Part shown: piece by piece, positions 17,918-26,381 of the stretch
How the letters are laid out: every line of letters begins with the position of its first letter
Numbering within the stretch: the stretch's first letter is position 1
Origin: PXAP01 sp046483315
GTDB lineage: Bacteria; Bacteroidota; Bacteroidia; Bacteroidales; PUMT01
DNA length: 64,000 nt
NCBI GenBank assembly: GCA_046483315.1
Contig: JAWODJ010000124.1
Location: 29,917-93,916, forward strand
Reading direction: 5' to 3'
Made by a program: the position numbers and the translations under genes
The notes under the pieces: model-generated
What the model saw: only the letters and a program-made list of their open reading frames with translations
The model's database searches: none
Told to the model about the DNA's origin: nothing

Positions 17918-17950
17918 CAAATATACTACAGAAAAACAATTTCCTGCAAA
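17918..17950 (-). promoter_or_regulatory. Promoter of the candidate ncRNA
   Basis: On the minus strand TTTG (17950-17947), a 21-bp spacer and TATATTTG (17925-17918) match the Bacteroidota consensus. The predicted start is near 17911. The remaining intergenic DNA from 17951 to 18165 is AT-rich, and I see no gene in it. Confidence 0.75.
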
Positions 17951-18165
17951 TTTTTTCGTCTATGTTTGTAAACATTAAAATAACACTACTTATCAACAAT
18001 TTGTTGATAACCGGACAAGCCTGATATTAAACAATTTTTATTCCCCGGCAGGGTATGAAAGCTAACTTTATCAACAAATAACTATTATCTGTAAATTGGT
18101 TAATTAACATTTCAGGACATTTTTAACACAAAAAATATAGTATCCAAACAGTTAAAAAACCAAAT

Positions 18166-19263
18166 TTACCACCACAAATCAAGAACAACAGGTAAATGAT
18201 CACTGAATCCACCGGTATGACGAAAGCCCTCATAAGTCCTGAACGGTTTATACCCAAACCATCTTTCATCAGGAATAAGGAGAAAAGAGTCATTGATTAT
18301 TCTGACAGACCGGGCAGAGGTTTGCAATCCCCCCTCCCCTTTTAGCAGCGAACCGGAAACTATGAACTGGTCAAAAAGAAACCATTCACCCTGATATTTA
18401 TAACTGCCCTGGCTGCTACTTTTTAGATCACAGGATATATTGTAAAGCTTTCCGGGGAAAGGATCATCATAATCTAACCCTGACCTGAGGCCGGTTTTTA
18501 TGCTGTTATCATAAGGCTCATCATTAAAATCACCCATAATAATGATTTTGGCAAGAGTGTCAGACAAAAACAACGAGTCAGTTACAGATCTTAAAACAGT
18601 CGCAAGGTAGTGCCTGTATGGAGCGGTTTCTGCCTGCCCGCCCCACCTGGAAGGCCAGTGATTAACAAAAACATGCAATGTATCGCCTTTTCCGGCAACA
18701 CCTTTAAGGTAAACAATATCCCTGGTCACAGAAAGGGTGTCAAAAGGAAACCTTATCTTGATAAACGCGGTATCAAGCAGAAGAAAATCTTCCGGTTTGT
18801 ATAAAACGGCTGCATCAATTCCCCTCGAATCGGCCGAATTACGGTGAACAATCCTGTAACCGGCTTTCCCCAAACCTGCATTCATAATTAGCAACTCAAG
18901 AACATTTCTGTTTTCAACTTCGCATAAACCAATAATTGCAGGAATTTCCCATTCACCGGCTGCCATTATGGCTTTGGAAAGATTATTCAGTTTATTCCTG
19001 AGACGAAATTCATTCCATAGTCTTTCACCGGAAAGAGTAAAAGGATCATCATCCGTTCCGGGATCGTTTATAGCATCATACAGGTTTTCTACATTGTAAA
19101 AAACGATACGAAAAACCCCGTGCAGAGATTCCGGCTGTTTTGAATAAGCAGAATCAGAGCCGACTGCAACAGCACACAAAAACACCTGCAGGTTCACGTA
19201 AAGAAATAAAAAACGAAGTTTGGACATACTTTTTAAAGACATACCAGAAGAGGATAAAATCAT
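18166..19263 (-). CDS. Exported endonuclease/exonuclease/phosphatase-fold protein
   Basis: A 365-residue protein with an N-terminal hydrophobic signal (LRFLFLYVNLQVFLCAVAV). The EEP-fold motifs follow in order: FRIVFYNVENLYD, IIGLCEVENRNVL, FVNHWPSRWGG, IIIMGDFNDEPYDNS and GFSDHLPVVLDLWW. These carry the metal-binding Asn, Glu, Asp and His residues expected for catalysis. Family members cleave DNA, RNA or phosphoesters, and the substrate cannot be told here. The ATG at 19263 overlaps the stop of the upstream lipoprotein gene (ATGA), so the two are probably co-translated. Exported EEP proteins are common in Bacteroidota. Confidence 0.85.
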   Translation of the reverse strand: MILSSSGMSLKSMSKLRFLFLYVNLQVFLCAVAVGSDSAYSKQPESLHGVFRIVFYNVENLYDAINDPGTDDDPFTLSGERLWNEFRLRNKLNNLSKAIMAAGEWEIPAIIGLCEVENRNVLELLIMNAGLGKAGYRIVHRNSADSRGIDAAVLYKPEDFLLLDTAFIKIRFPFDTLSVTRDIVYLKGVAGKGDTLHVFVNHWPSRWGGQAETAPYRHYLATVLRSVTDSLFLSDTLAKIIIMGDFNDEPYDNSIKTGLRSGLDYDDPFPGKLYNISCDLKSSSQGSYKYQGEWFLFDQFIVSGSLLKGEGGLQTSARSVRIINDSFLLIPDERWFGYKPFRTYEGFRHTGGFSDHLPVVLDLWW

Positions 19264-20675
19264 TCCTCAGCATGCCATTCAAATGCCCCCATATCAGGCC
19301 CGTCCCCATACGGCCTGATTTTACCTTCATGATCAAAGGGATACAAATAACCAATATCGGGATCGCCGGTATCAATTGCAGGAGAGGTACCTGAAAGCCG
19401 GTAATTGAATCCCAAAGGATCTATAAAGTCAGGGGGCAAATCAAGAATAGAGTTATTAAACGACAAAAAGGCATGCAGATTAGTTTCAACGCTGACCAGA
19501 CAATGATTAAAGGAAACCTCGAAATTTGCTTCAGGGTTAACCGACAAACCGACCTCACTACCCCGGGAGCCGTAAATTATGGAATTACCGAAGAGTGCTT
19601 TAACGGGCCTCAGTTGTATTTTGCCTGCTATATCAGTATAATAATTTTCTATGATGACAGAAGGTGTTTGCCGCGATGAAAGATTCCAGTAATTGGCAAT
19701 CGTGCAATGATTAAATGTGTAATCACCTCCCGAGGTAAGGGCAACAGAATGAAATCCGCAGTTGGCAATTACTGAATTATCTGCATATACCACAGCGCCC
19801 CTGGCAAATATTCCTGCATGAGTCATGTTTTCTATCCGGCTGTTTGACAGGTAAAGGGTGGTACTGGCGGAACTGCCTACTGTATCTGCAAGAATTCCGT
19901 TCACGGCATTTCTGACCCTTGCATTTACCAACCTGTTACCGGAACTGCCGGGCATAAGCCATATGCCCTCCCACTGCCCGGGAATATTCCTGTAAGAGCT
20001 TTCCGTGCGTGCTCCTTCGAAAACAACAGGATCATCACAGGTGCCCGCCGCATTAATACTTCCGGAAACATACAATCCGGAATTACGATGAAAGTGTATA
20101 CGCACACCAGGCTCAATATTTAACACCTGCCCACTGTCAACCAGTAAATAATCATAAACCAGATAAGGTTTCCCGGCAATCAGTGTTTCGGTTTCAAAAA
20201 CCCGGCCTTCCAGTATATTAACATCCTGTCCCCATGCAACCAGTTTTACATCCTGCATATTCCCATTGGTAACAAAAACAACCGAATCTTCAATTACCAT
20301 TGGAAGATCCCCGTCTACAGGGTCTATGGTGGCCTCAACAAATATGTAAATGCTGTCTCCACCCGGAAGTAAAATATTATTGAAGGTGTTGCCTGATATA
20401 CCGTCTACATTTATCCTGTATGGGGATTCCGGGCTCCCGGATAACCTGATGCTTGATATTTCAAGAATGTTATCATATGGATTCAGCACCTTGAAATGCC
20501 TGGTGGATGATCCGATAGTAGTAAAAATGGTATCAAAAATCACCGTATCGGCTGAAAAAACAAGCTTTGCATGCGGGTCATCAATTAAGATCTCTTTTTC
20601 ACACGAAACAAACATGAACGTGCCAAAGATCAGAATAACTGTCAACAATTTAAGTAATCGGTTTTCCGGGGCCAT
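19260..20675 (-). CDS. Lipoprotein with predicted parallel beta-helix domain
   Basis: A 471-residue surface or periplasmic lipoprotein: LLTVILIFGTFMFVSC gives a clear lipobox, with the Cys at about residue 25. After a beta-sandwich-like region (residues ~30-150) come repeated short strands with the look of a right-handed parallel beta-helix (LYVSGSINAAG, RVRNAVNGILADTV, RIENMTHAGIFARG, VIANCGFHSVALTSG). The C-terminus DMGAFEWHAEE is frequent in such Bacteroidota proteins. A role in polysaccharide binding or cleavage is possible but not shown. It overlaps the downstream EEP gene by 4 bp and is divergent from the amidohydrolase. Confidence 0.75.
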   Translation of the reverse strand: MAPENRLLKLLTVILIFGTFMFVSCEKEILIDDPHAKLVFSADTVIFDTIFTTIGSSTRHFKVLNPYDNILEISSIRLSGSPESPYRINVDGISGNTFNNILLPGGDSIYIFVEATIDPVDGDLPMVIEDSVVFVTNGNMQDVKLVAWGQDVNILEGRVFETETLIAGKPYLVYDYLLVDSGQVLNIEPGVRIHFHRNSGLYVSGSINAAGTCDDPVVFEGARTESSYRNIPGQWEGIWLMPGSSGNRLVNARVRNAVNGILADTVGSSASTTLYLSNSRIENMTHAGIFARGAVVYADNSVIANCGFHSVALTSGGDYTFNHCTIANYWNLSSRQTPSVIIENYYTDIAGKIQLRPVKALFGNSIIYGSRGSEVGLSVNPEANFEVSFNHCLVSVETNLHAFLSFNNSILDLPPDFIDPLGFNYRLSGTSPAIDTGDPDIGYLYPFDHEGKIRPYGDGPDMGAFEWHAEE

Positions 20676-20762
20676 ATGAAATTATCTGATTATACTTAAA
20701 CCGTGAAAACTTAAAAAAAGTGTATTTTAGCAAACAAAACAACACTATAATTCTTTAAATTT

Positions 20763-22421
20763 ATGTACCGGATAATTAAGTTACAAAAAAAATTGTTGCC
20801 CGCCATAATTATTACAGCATTATTATCATCATGCAATGAAAAAACCTCAAAAATGGACCTGGTAATTTATAATGCAACCATATATACCGCAGACGAAAAT
20901 TTCACAACAGCACAGGCGGCTGCCGTCAAAGACGGTAAATTTGTGGCAGTGGGCAGTAATGATGAAATTACGGGGAGATACCGTGCTGAAACCACACTTG
21001 ATATGAATGGCAGGTATGTTTATCCCGGACTAATTGATGCGCATTGTCATTTTTACGGTTATGGCAACAGCCTTATCAATGCAGACCTGGTTGGTACACG
21101 CTCTTTCGGTGAAATAACAGAAATAATTAAAACCCATGATAGAAAGTTTCCCTCTGAATGGGTAATAGGGCGCGGATGGGACCAGAATCTGTGGCCGGTA
21201 CAGGAATTCCCCCATAAAAGCCAGCTTGATGAAGTGTTTCCTGACAAGCCGGTTTTGCTTACAAGAATAGACGGACATGCAGCAATAGCTAATTCAGAGG
21301 CACTTAGACAGGCCGGAATCGATGCCACAACCAGGGTTGATGGCGGTGAATTCATCAAAATTTCGGGTGAGCTTACCGGAGTACTTATAGACAATGCTAT
21401 CGGGGTAGTCAGACAAGTAATCCCTCCACCGGATTACAGCGAAAAAGTGGCAGCCTTAATTAACGCACAAAAAAACTGTTTTGAAGTTGGCCTGACAAGT
21501 GTTGGCGATGCCGGACTGGACAGGGATGTAATAATGCTCATGGACTCCCTCCATAAATCAGGTGACCTGAAAATGAGAGTATATGCCATGATAAATCCCA
21601 ACCAGGAAAATTTTGATACTTTTCTGCAGAGAGGCATATACAAAACTGATCATATGCATGTTAGGTCTGTCAAACTTTATGCAGACGGGGCACTGGGATC
21701 AAGGGGAGCAATGATGATAGAAGATTACAGTGACGATTCAGGCAACAGCGGACTATTGGTGGAAACGCCGGATTACCTGCGTAAAATTTCAAAAAAAGCC
21801 TGGGAAAAAGGTTACCAGGTCAACACACATTGTATAGGTGACTCTGCGGTTCGTTTGATGCTCAATATATACGGAGATATCCTTGGCGGGGAAAACGACA
21901 GGCGATGGAGAATAGAACATGCACAGATAGTACATCCCCATGATTTTATTCTTTTCAGGAAATATTCCGTCATACCCTCAGTACAGACAACCCATGCCAC
22001 TTCAGATATGAAATGGGCAATCCACCGCATTGGCCCGGAAAGAATAAAGGGAGCATACGCCTTCAAAGATCTCCTTGAGCAAAATGGATGGCTGCCCAAC
22101 GGAAGTGATTTTCCGGTTGAAGATATAAACCCCCTGTACGGTTTCTATGCAGCTGTTGCAAGAAAAAACCCTGAAGGATACCCGGAAGGAGGATTCCAGA
22201 TGGAAAATGCCCTTACACGGGAACAGGCATTAAGGTCCATGACCATATGGGCAGCAAAAGCCGGTTTCGAAGAAGATGAGAAAGGAAGCATTGAGCCCGG
22301 AAAATTCGCCGATTTTATAGTGGCCGGAGAAGACCTGATGAAAATGGACATTGACAGAATCCCGCATCTGAAAATAAATAACACATTCATTGGCGGGGAG
22401 GAAGTTTATTCATCCAGATAA
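20763..22421 (+). CDS. YtcJ-like amidohydrolase lipoprotein
   Basis: A 552-residue member of the amidohydrolase_3 (YtcJ) group. The N-terminus is a lipoprotein signal (AIIITALLSSC, Cys near residue 24), so the enzyme is probably anchored in the envelope. Metal-site motifs are visible: YPGLIDAHCHFYG, RIDGHAAIANSEAL, VNTHCIGDSAVRLML, IEHAQIVHPHD and NGSDFPVEDINPL. The C-terminal LTREQALRSMTIWAAKAGF and GKFADFIV segments are standard for the family. Such proteins hydrolyse C-N bonds in varied substrates, and the substrate here is unknown. It is a single gene followed by two hairpins. Confidence 0.88.
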   Translation: MYRIIKLQKKLLPAIIITALLSSCNEKTSKMDLVIYNATIYTADENFTTAQAAAVKDGKFVAVGSNDEITGRYRAETTLDMNGRYVYPGLIDAHCHFYGYGNSLINADLVGTRSFGEITEIIKTHDRKFPSEWVIGRGWDQNLWPVQEFPHKSQLDEVFPDKPVLLTRIDGHAAIANSEALRQAGIDATTRVDGGEFIKISGELTGVLIDNAIGVVRQVIPPPDYSEKVAALINAQKNCFEVGLTSVGDAGLDRDVIMLMDSLHKSGDLKMRVYAMINPNQENFDTFLQRGIYKTDHMHVRSVKLYADGALGSRGAMMIEDYSDDSGNSGLLVETPDYLRKISKKAWEKGYQVNTHCIGDSAVRLMLNIYGDILGGENDRRWRIEHAQIVHPHDFILFRKYSVIPSVQTTHATSDMKWAIHRIGPERIKGAYAFKDLLEQNGWLPNGSDFPVEDINPLYGFYAAVARKNPEGYPEGGFQMENALTREQALRSMTIWAAKAGFEEDEKGSIEPGKFADFIVAGEDLMKMDIDRIPHLKINNTFIGGEEVYSSR

Positions 22422-22456
22422 GGGTAAAATAATAAGATCAAATCATTTCATCTGCG

Positions 22457-22491
22457 TTATTAACATATACGAGCACCGTATATGTTAATAA
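22457..22491. terminator. 15-bp perfect inverted repeat after the amidohydrolase gene
   Basis: TTATTAACATATACG and its exact complement flank a 5-nt loop (AGCAC). It lies between convergent genes. No clear T-run follows, so it may act as a terminator together with the GC-rich hairpin just downstream. Confidence 0.55.
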
Positions 22492-22503
22492 AACAATAAA
22501 AAA

Positions 22504-22525
22504 CCGGCCGGTAAAAACCGGCCGG
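22504..22525. terminator. GC-rich bidirectional terminator
   Basis: CCGGCCGG, the spacer TAAAAA and CCGGCCGG form a strong 8-bp stem with an A-rich upstream flank. It lies between the convergent amidohydrolase and TolC-like genes. On the minus strand a T-rich tract follows, suited to the TolC operon. Confidence 0.7.
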
Positions 22526-22575
22526 CAACCACTTGTTAACCTAAAAAACTGCTGAGAAAAATTCTTACCCTTACA

Positions 22576-23913
22576 TCAAAGTTCCAGAGATTGTCCCATG
22601 TAAAAATCAAGGATCATTGACCTCAGAAAGTATTCATATTTTGCCTGAACCAGATTTGACTGAGCCCTGAAATAATTCGACTGGGCATACTGGTAGTCAA
22701 CGAAGTTTATCAACCCCAGCCTGAACTGTTCCTTTGAAAACTCAAACGATTCACTCGCAGCCAGCACTGCTTTTCCTGCTGAATTATATCTGTTATAGGC
22801 ACTTATTGCATTATTATGCATCTGATGTACTTCTGAATAAAGATCCTGACGGGCTGCATCAAGCTGATAATTTGCATCCAGAACAGAAATCTTTGAATTG
22901 CTGATGCGGTTTCGTGTATTCCATCGGTCAAATACAGGAATGATAAGACTAAAGCCAAACTGTCTGTATTGATTATCCTTTAGCTGCATGGAATATGGAT
23001 AGTTTCCTCCATCAACAGGATTAACAGCCAGTTCAGAATAACGGGTATAAAAAATCCCCCTCAGAGATAATCGGGGACTTTGTTGGCCTCGTACTGATGC
23101 AAGTTCTTTTTCCCTGCTTTTAAGATAGTATTCTGCAGACCTCACCCGGGGAAGATTTATTTCAGCTTCACCATATATATTCTCAACTGTATTAAGTATA
23201 GCGGACTGATCTATATCTGTAACTTCAGGCCTGACCACCTGAAGATCAAACTCCGGGTCAAGCTGCATCATTTGCGAGAGGTCAAGATAAGAGCGACTGA
23301 GACTGTTTTTTGCCTGAGTCAGCTGGTATTCATCCGCAGCTACCTGAGATTCCATTTCCAGCAATCTTCCCCGTGATACATTGCCAACACGGAAATTATT
23401 TTTTACCGACTCAAGTTCAATACCGGAAGCTTCAAGCACTCTTTCGGATATCTCAACAAGCTCTGCATCAAGGAGTATCTGGAAATAAGCAGCTGCTATC
23501 CTAAGAGAAATATCATTCATTGTACGCTCAACATCTTCAATTCTTGACAGAAGCAGAAATCGTTGCTGTTGAATATTATTGTAATTCTGAAACCCGCTGA
23601 ATATATTCATCCTGCTTTCCATACCCATATTCCCCTGTTCAAACTCCCTGTTCTCCCATTCGTAAGTATCATAATTCAGTGCACGGCCTGAATTGTAATC
23701 ATGATTGGCAAAAGCAGACAGGCTGGGGAGAACACTTATCAGTGAATGGTTGTAATTGTTTTTGGCGCTTTCCGACTGTAATTGCTGCCTTTTAAGCTGA
23801 ATATTGTTTTCAAGTGCATAATCAATGCAATCCTGCAAGGTCCATGATTCCTGTCCATAGCTTATTGCATAAGCTCCCAGCAAAACCAACAATATCGACA
23901 TTAAGCGTTTCAT
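22576..23913 (-). CDS. TolC-family outer-membrane efflux protein
   Basis: A 445-residue protein with a signal peptide (cleavage near AISYGQ) and two long alpha-helical outer-membrane-efflux repeats. WTLQDCIDYALENNIQLKRQ is the family opening, and the second repeat ends with FRLGLINFVDYQYAQSNYFR. It forms the outer-membrane duct of a tripartite exporter. It is the last gene of the minus-strand run adaptor, ATPase, TolC. The spacer to the ATPase is 165 bp. Expression probably depends on the sigma-54 promoter upstream of the adaptor. Confidence 0.9.
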   Translation of the reverse strand: MKRLMSILLVLLGAYAISYGQESWTLQDCIDYALENNIQLKRQQLQSESAKNNYNHSLISVLPSLSAFANHDYNSGRALNYDTYEWENREFEQGNMGMESRMNIFSGFQNYNNIQQQRFLLLSRIEDVERTMNDISLRIAAAYFQILLDAELVEISERVLEASGIELESVKNNFRVGNVSRGRLLEMESQVAADEYQLTQAKNSLSRSYLDLSQMMQLDPEFDLQVVRPEVTDIDQSAILNTVENIYGEAEINLPRVRSAEYYLKSREKELASVRGQQSPRLSLRGIFYTRYSELAVNPVDGGNYPYSMQLKDNQYRQFGFSLIIPVFDRWNTRNRISNSKISVLDANYQLDAARQDLYSEVHQMHNNAISAYNRYNSAGKAVLAASESFEFSKEQFRLGLINFVDYQYAQSNYFRAQSNLVQAKYEYFLRSMILDFYMGQSLEL

Positions 23914-24078
23914 AATTAAATAATTGTGACTGTCAGAACAAAGTATTATAACCTGTTAATTACTTTTGTCTTGTCTGAATATTATCATTAACCGATGATC
24001 ATCAGGAATTTGTCCGGCTGCGGCAACCCATTTGCCCTGAATTTAAATACCGCATGCCGGCACAAATCCCAATATTTA

Positions 24079-24762
24079 TTAAAGAAGCTTCTGAACATTT
24101 TCAGTAACAATATGTCCGTCGAAAAGCTGAACTATCCTGTGGGCCTTTTCTGCATCCGTGGGCGAGTGTGTAACCATTACTATGGTTGTGCCTTCTCCGT
24201 TAAGATCGCCAAGAAGATTCATTACCTCCTCTCCGTTTGCAGAATCCAGGTTCCCTGTCGGCTCGTCGGCAAGTATGAGTCTGGGGTTCGTAACCACAGC
24301 CCTTGATATTGCCACCCTTTGTTGCTGGCCTCCTGATAGTTGCTGAGGAAAATGTTTAGCCCGGTGACCAATTTTCATTTTATCCAGTACAGCTTCAACT
24401 TTTTTCCTGCGTTCCGAAGAAGGGACACTCAGATACAGGAGCGGCAGTTCAACATTTTCAAAAACGGTTAGTTCATCTATCAGGTTAAAGCTCTGGAAGA
24501 CAAAACCGATATTTGACTTTCGTAAGTTAGTACGCTGACGTTCGGAGTACTTTGACACCTCTGTCTCATTAAACCAGAGCTCACCCGAAGTTGGATTATC
24601 AAGCAACCCGATTATATTTAGAAGAGTTGATTTACCGCATCCTGACGGCCCCATAACGGCTACAAACTCGCCATTGCTGATTTCAAGATTGACCTTGTTC
24701 AGAGCGGTGGTTTCCACCTCATCAGTCCGGAAAACTTTCACTAATTCATTTGTTTTGATCAT
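24079..24762 (-). CDS. MacB/LolD-type ABC transporter ATPase
   Basis: A 227-residue cytoplasmic ATPase with Walker A (GPSGCGKSTLLNIIG), Q-loop (FVFQSFNLIDELTV), signature (LSGGQQQRVAISRAV), Walker B (LILADEPTGNLDS) and H-loop (MVTHSP). The sequence type is that of LolD/MacB ATPases, which drive mechanotransmission permeases with a MacB periplasmic domain. No such permease is encoded beside it. The operon passes straight from adaptor to ATPase to TolC. The permeases at 46-64 kb in this window are plausible partners, by inference only. Confidence 0.93.
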   Translation of the reverse strand: MIKTNELVKVFRTDEVETTALNKVNLEISNGEFVAVMGPSGCGKSTLLNIIGLLDNPTSGELWFNETEVSKYSERQRTNLRKSNIGFVFQSFNLIDELTVFENVELPLLYLSVPSSERRKKVEAVLDKMKIGHRAKHFPQQLSGGQQQRVAISRAVVTNPRLILADEPTGNLDSANGEEVMNLLGDLNGEGTTIVMVTHSPTDAEKAHRIVQLFDGHIVTENVQKLL

Positions 24763-24818
24763 GATTACAAAATTTAATTGTGGCTGAAAAAATTTATTAT
24801 CAGTCGATAAAATTATTA

Positions 24819-26075
24819 TTATTTTAATACAAGCCTGTCAACATTACCAAAATTATCATAACTTGACACTATTACCCTTTCACCTGGTTCAACACCATCC
24901 AAAACTTCATAAAACCTGGGATTCTGACGTCCTATCCTGATCTCTCTCCTGGTGGCAAATGAACCTGAAGGATCTACAACATAAACCCACTGACCACCTG
25001 TACTCTGATAGAATCCTCCCCGGGGAATGAGAATTGCATCTCTGGATTCACCGAGTTCAAGGCGAATGCGAAAGGTCTGACCAATACGGATCTGATCAGG
25101 TATACCATCAGTAAATTCCATGTCAACGGCAAAGCGTCCCGCCTGTACCTCAGGATATATCCTGGTTATGACAAGATCATACCTGCTTCCGGCAAATTCA
25201 AAATCACCTGACAGCCCTTGTGTTACCCTTGATATATAATGCTCATCCATCTCTACCCTGAGCTTATATGAATCAAGAATATTAATTCGTCCCAGGCGCT
25301 CTCCGCGATTCACCATCTGTCCGATCTCAAGGTTCAGTGAAGCCAGTTCTCCATAAACTGGAGCCTTAAGTTCGAGGGCACCAAGCCTCTGATAAACCAG
25401 TTTCATATTTTCCTCCATGTTCTCGAGGGAAGTTTCCATAGCATCCAATTGCAGTATACGATACAGTGAATCCTGTTTATAGGTTTCCCTGAAAAGCTCC
25501 AGTTTCTCAGTGGTAATTTCAAATTGCTCCTTTGATATCTCATATTCCTCACGCGATATATGGTCCTGTTCCATTAAAACCTTGTTATTTTTAAACTGGC
25601 GCTCATATTGCCTCAAAGCCAGGCTGAGATCAAGGAGTTGATTTCTGTTACTGAGATTCTGCTGTTGAAGCTGCACGCGGAACATCCGCATGTCATTTAC
25701 CGTTCTTGCGTAATTGGTTTCGGCATTGGATATATCAAGAAGCAGTGTTGTATTGGTAAGACGTGCCAGAGGTTCTCCAATCTCTACCATTCCGCCTTCC
25801 CTGCGGTATATTTCCTCAACCCTGCCCCCTTCCGTTGCATCAAGGTATATGGTCTGAATAGGCTCAACTGTTCCTATTACAGCAATATAATCCAGAAAAG
25901 AATCTTCCCTTATATTTTCTATTGTTATTTTATCAGTATCTACATTAAGGCGTGAACTCTTGTCACCAAAAATAATCTGATAGAAAACAAGAATGCCAAC
26001 TATGCCCGCAACAGCAATCCAGGCTATTCTTCTCCACTTTTTACCTTTGTTCTCTATTTTACGATCCATGCTCAT
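24819..26075 (-). CDS. Periplasmic adaptor (HlyD/MacA-like) of a tripartite efflux system
   Basis: A 418-residue membrane-anchored adaptor. One N-terminal transmembrane helix (IAWIAVAGIVGILVFYQIIF) is followed by a split barrel-sandwich (lipoyl-like) domain: GTVEPIQTIYLDATEGGRVE and LELKAPVYGELASLNLEIGQ. Between them lies a long coiled-coil hairpin (about residues 115-225, rich in Gln, Glu and Leu). Beta-barrel segments follow, ending in DGVEPGERVIVSSYDNFG. It should link the inner-membrane permease to TolC. It is the first gene of the operon, and a sigma-54 promoter lies about 35-50 bp upstream. The start could also be the second Met, two residues in. Confidence 0.9.
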   Translation of the reverse strand: MSMDRKIENKGKKWRRIAWIAVAGIVGILVFYQIIFGDKSSRLNVDTDKITIENIREDSFLDYIAVIGTVEPIQTIYLDATEGGRVEEIYRREGGMVEIGEPLARLTNTTLLLDISNAETNYARTVNDMRMFRVQLQQQNLSNRNQLLDLSLALRQYERQFKNNKVLMEQDHISREEYEISKEQFEITTEKLELFRETYKQDSLYRILQLDAMETSLENMEENMKLVYQRLGALELKAPVYGELASLNLEIGQMVNRGERLGRINILDSYKLRVEMDEHYISRVTQGLSGDFEFAGSRYDLVITRIYPEVQAGRFAVDMEFTDGIPDQIRIGQTFRIRLELGESRDAILIPRGGFYQSTGGQWVYVVDPSGSFATRREIRIGRQNPRFYEVLDGVEPGERVIVSSYDNFGNVDRLVLK

Positions 26076-26108
26076 TTTTGTAACCTTTTAGTTAATCCTG
26101 AAATATCA

Positions 26109-26127
26109 TTTGCACGAATTATGCCAA
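26109..26127 (-). promoter_or_regulatory. Sigma-54 promoter of the efflux operon
   Basis: The minus strand reads TTGGCATAATTCGTGCAAA, with GG (-24) and GC (-12) separated by exactly 10 nt. This fits the sigma-54 consensus TGGCAC-N5-TTGC. It is oriented towards the adaptor gene, and the facing gene encodes a sigma-54 activator. The predicted start is about 25 bp before the ATG. Confidence 0.75.
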
Positions 26128-26193
26128 AAAACACAAACTTCTGTATTTGTGATTATTAAAATAAATGCTGTCCGCTTATATTAAAATAAAAGT

Positions 26194-26228
26194 GTACGAT
26201 ATCGAAACAGAGACAGTACGATATCGAA
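26194..26228. promoter_or_regulatory. Twin upstream activator sites, probable response-regulator binding
   Basis: GTACGATATCGAA occurs at 26194-26206 and again at 26216-26228. The copies are identical and spaced 22 bp apart, and each contains the palindrome CGATATCG. They lie roughly 93-127 bp upstream of the predicted sigma-54 start, the usual place for enhancer sites of NtrC-type activators. They may also act on the divergent regulator operon. The rest of the 306-bp spacer is AT-rich without a gene. Confidence 0.65.
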
Positions 26229-26381
26229 CAATTTTTGATCCGGTGCCAAAGGATTAGAATTATATTAATATTATATTTACACAGGATTATATAATGACAT
26301 AAATTATAGTCAGTCACAGAGATAATCAAATCATTCCAATAAATCACATAAAATAAATCAAAAAAGCTTTGGATCAATATC

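Noticed and set aside
26194..26228. GTACGATATCGAA repeats as a recombination or transposon end
   Set aside because: No transposase, target duplication or inverted end structure. Position relative to the sigma-54 promoter favours activator sites.
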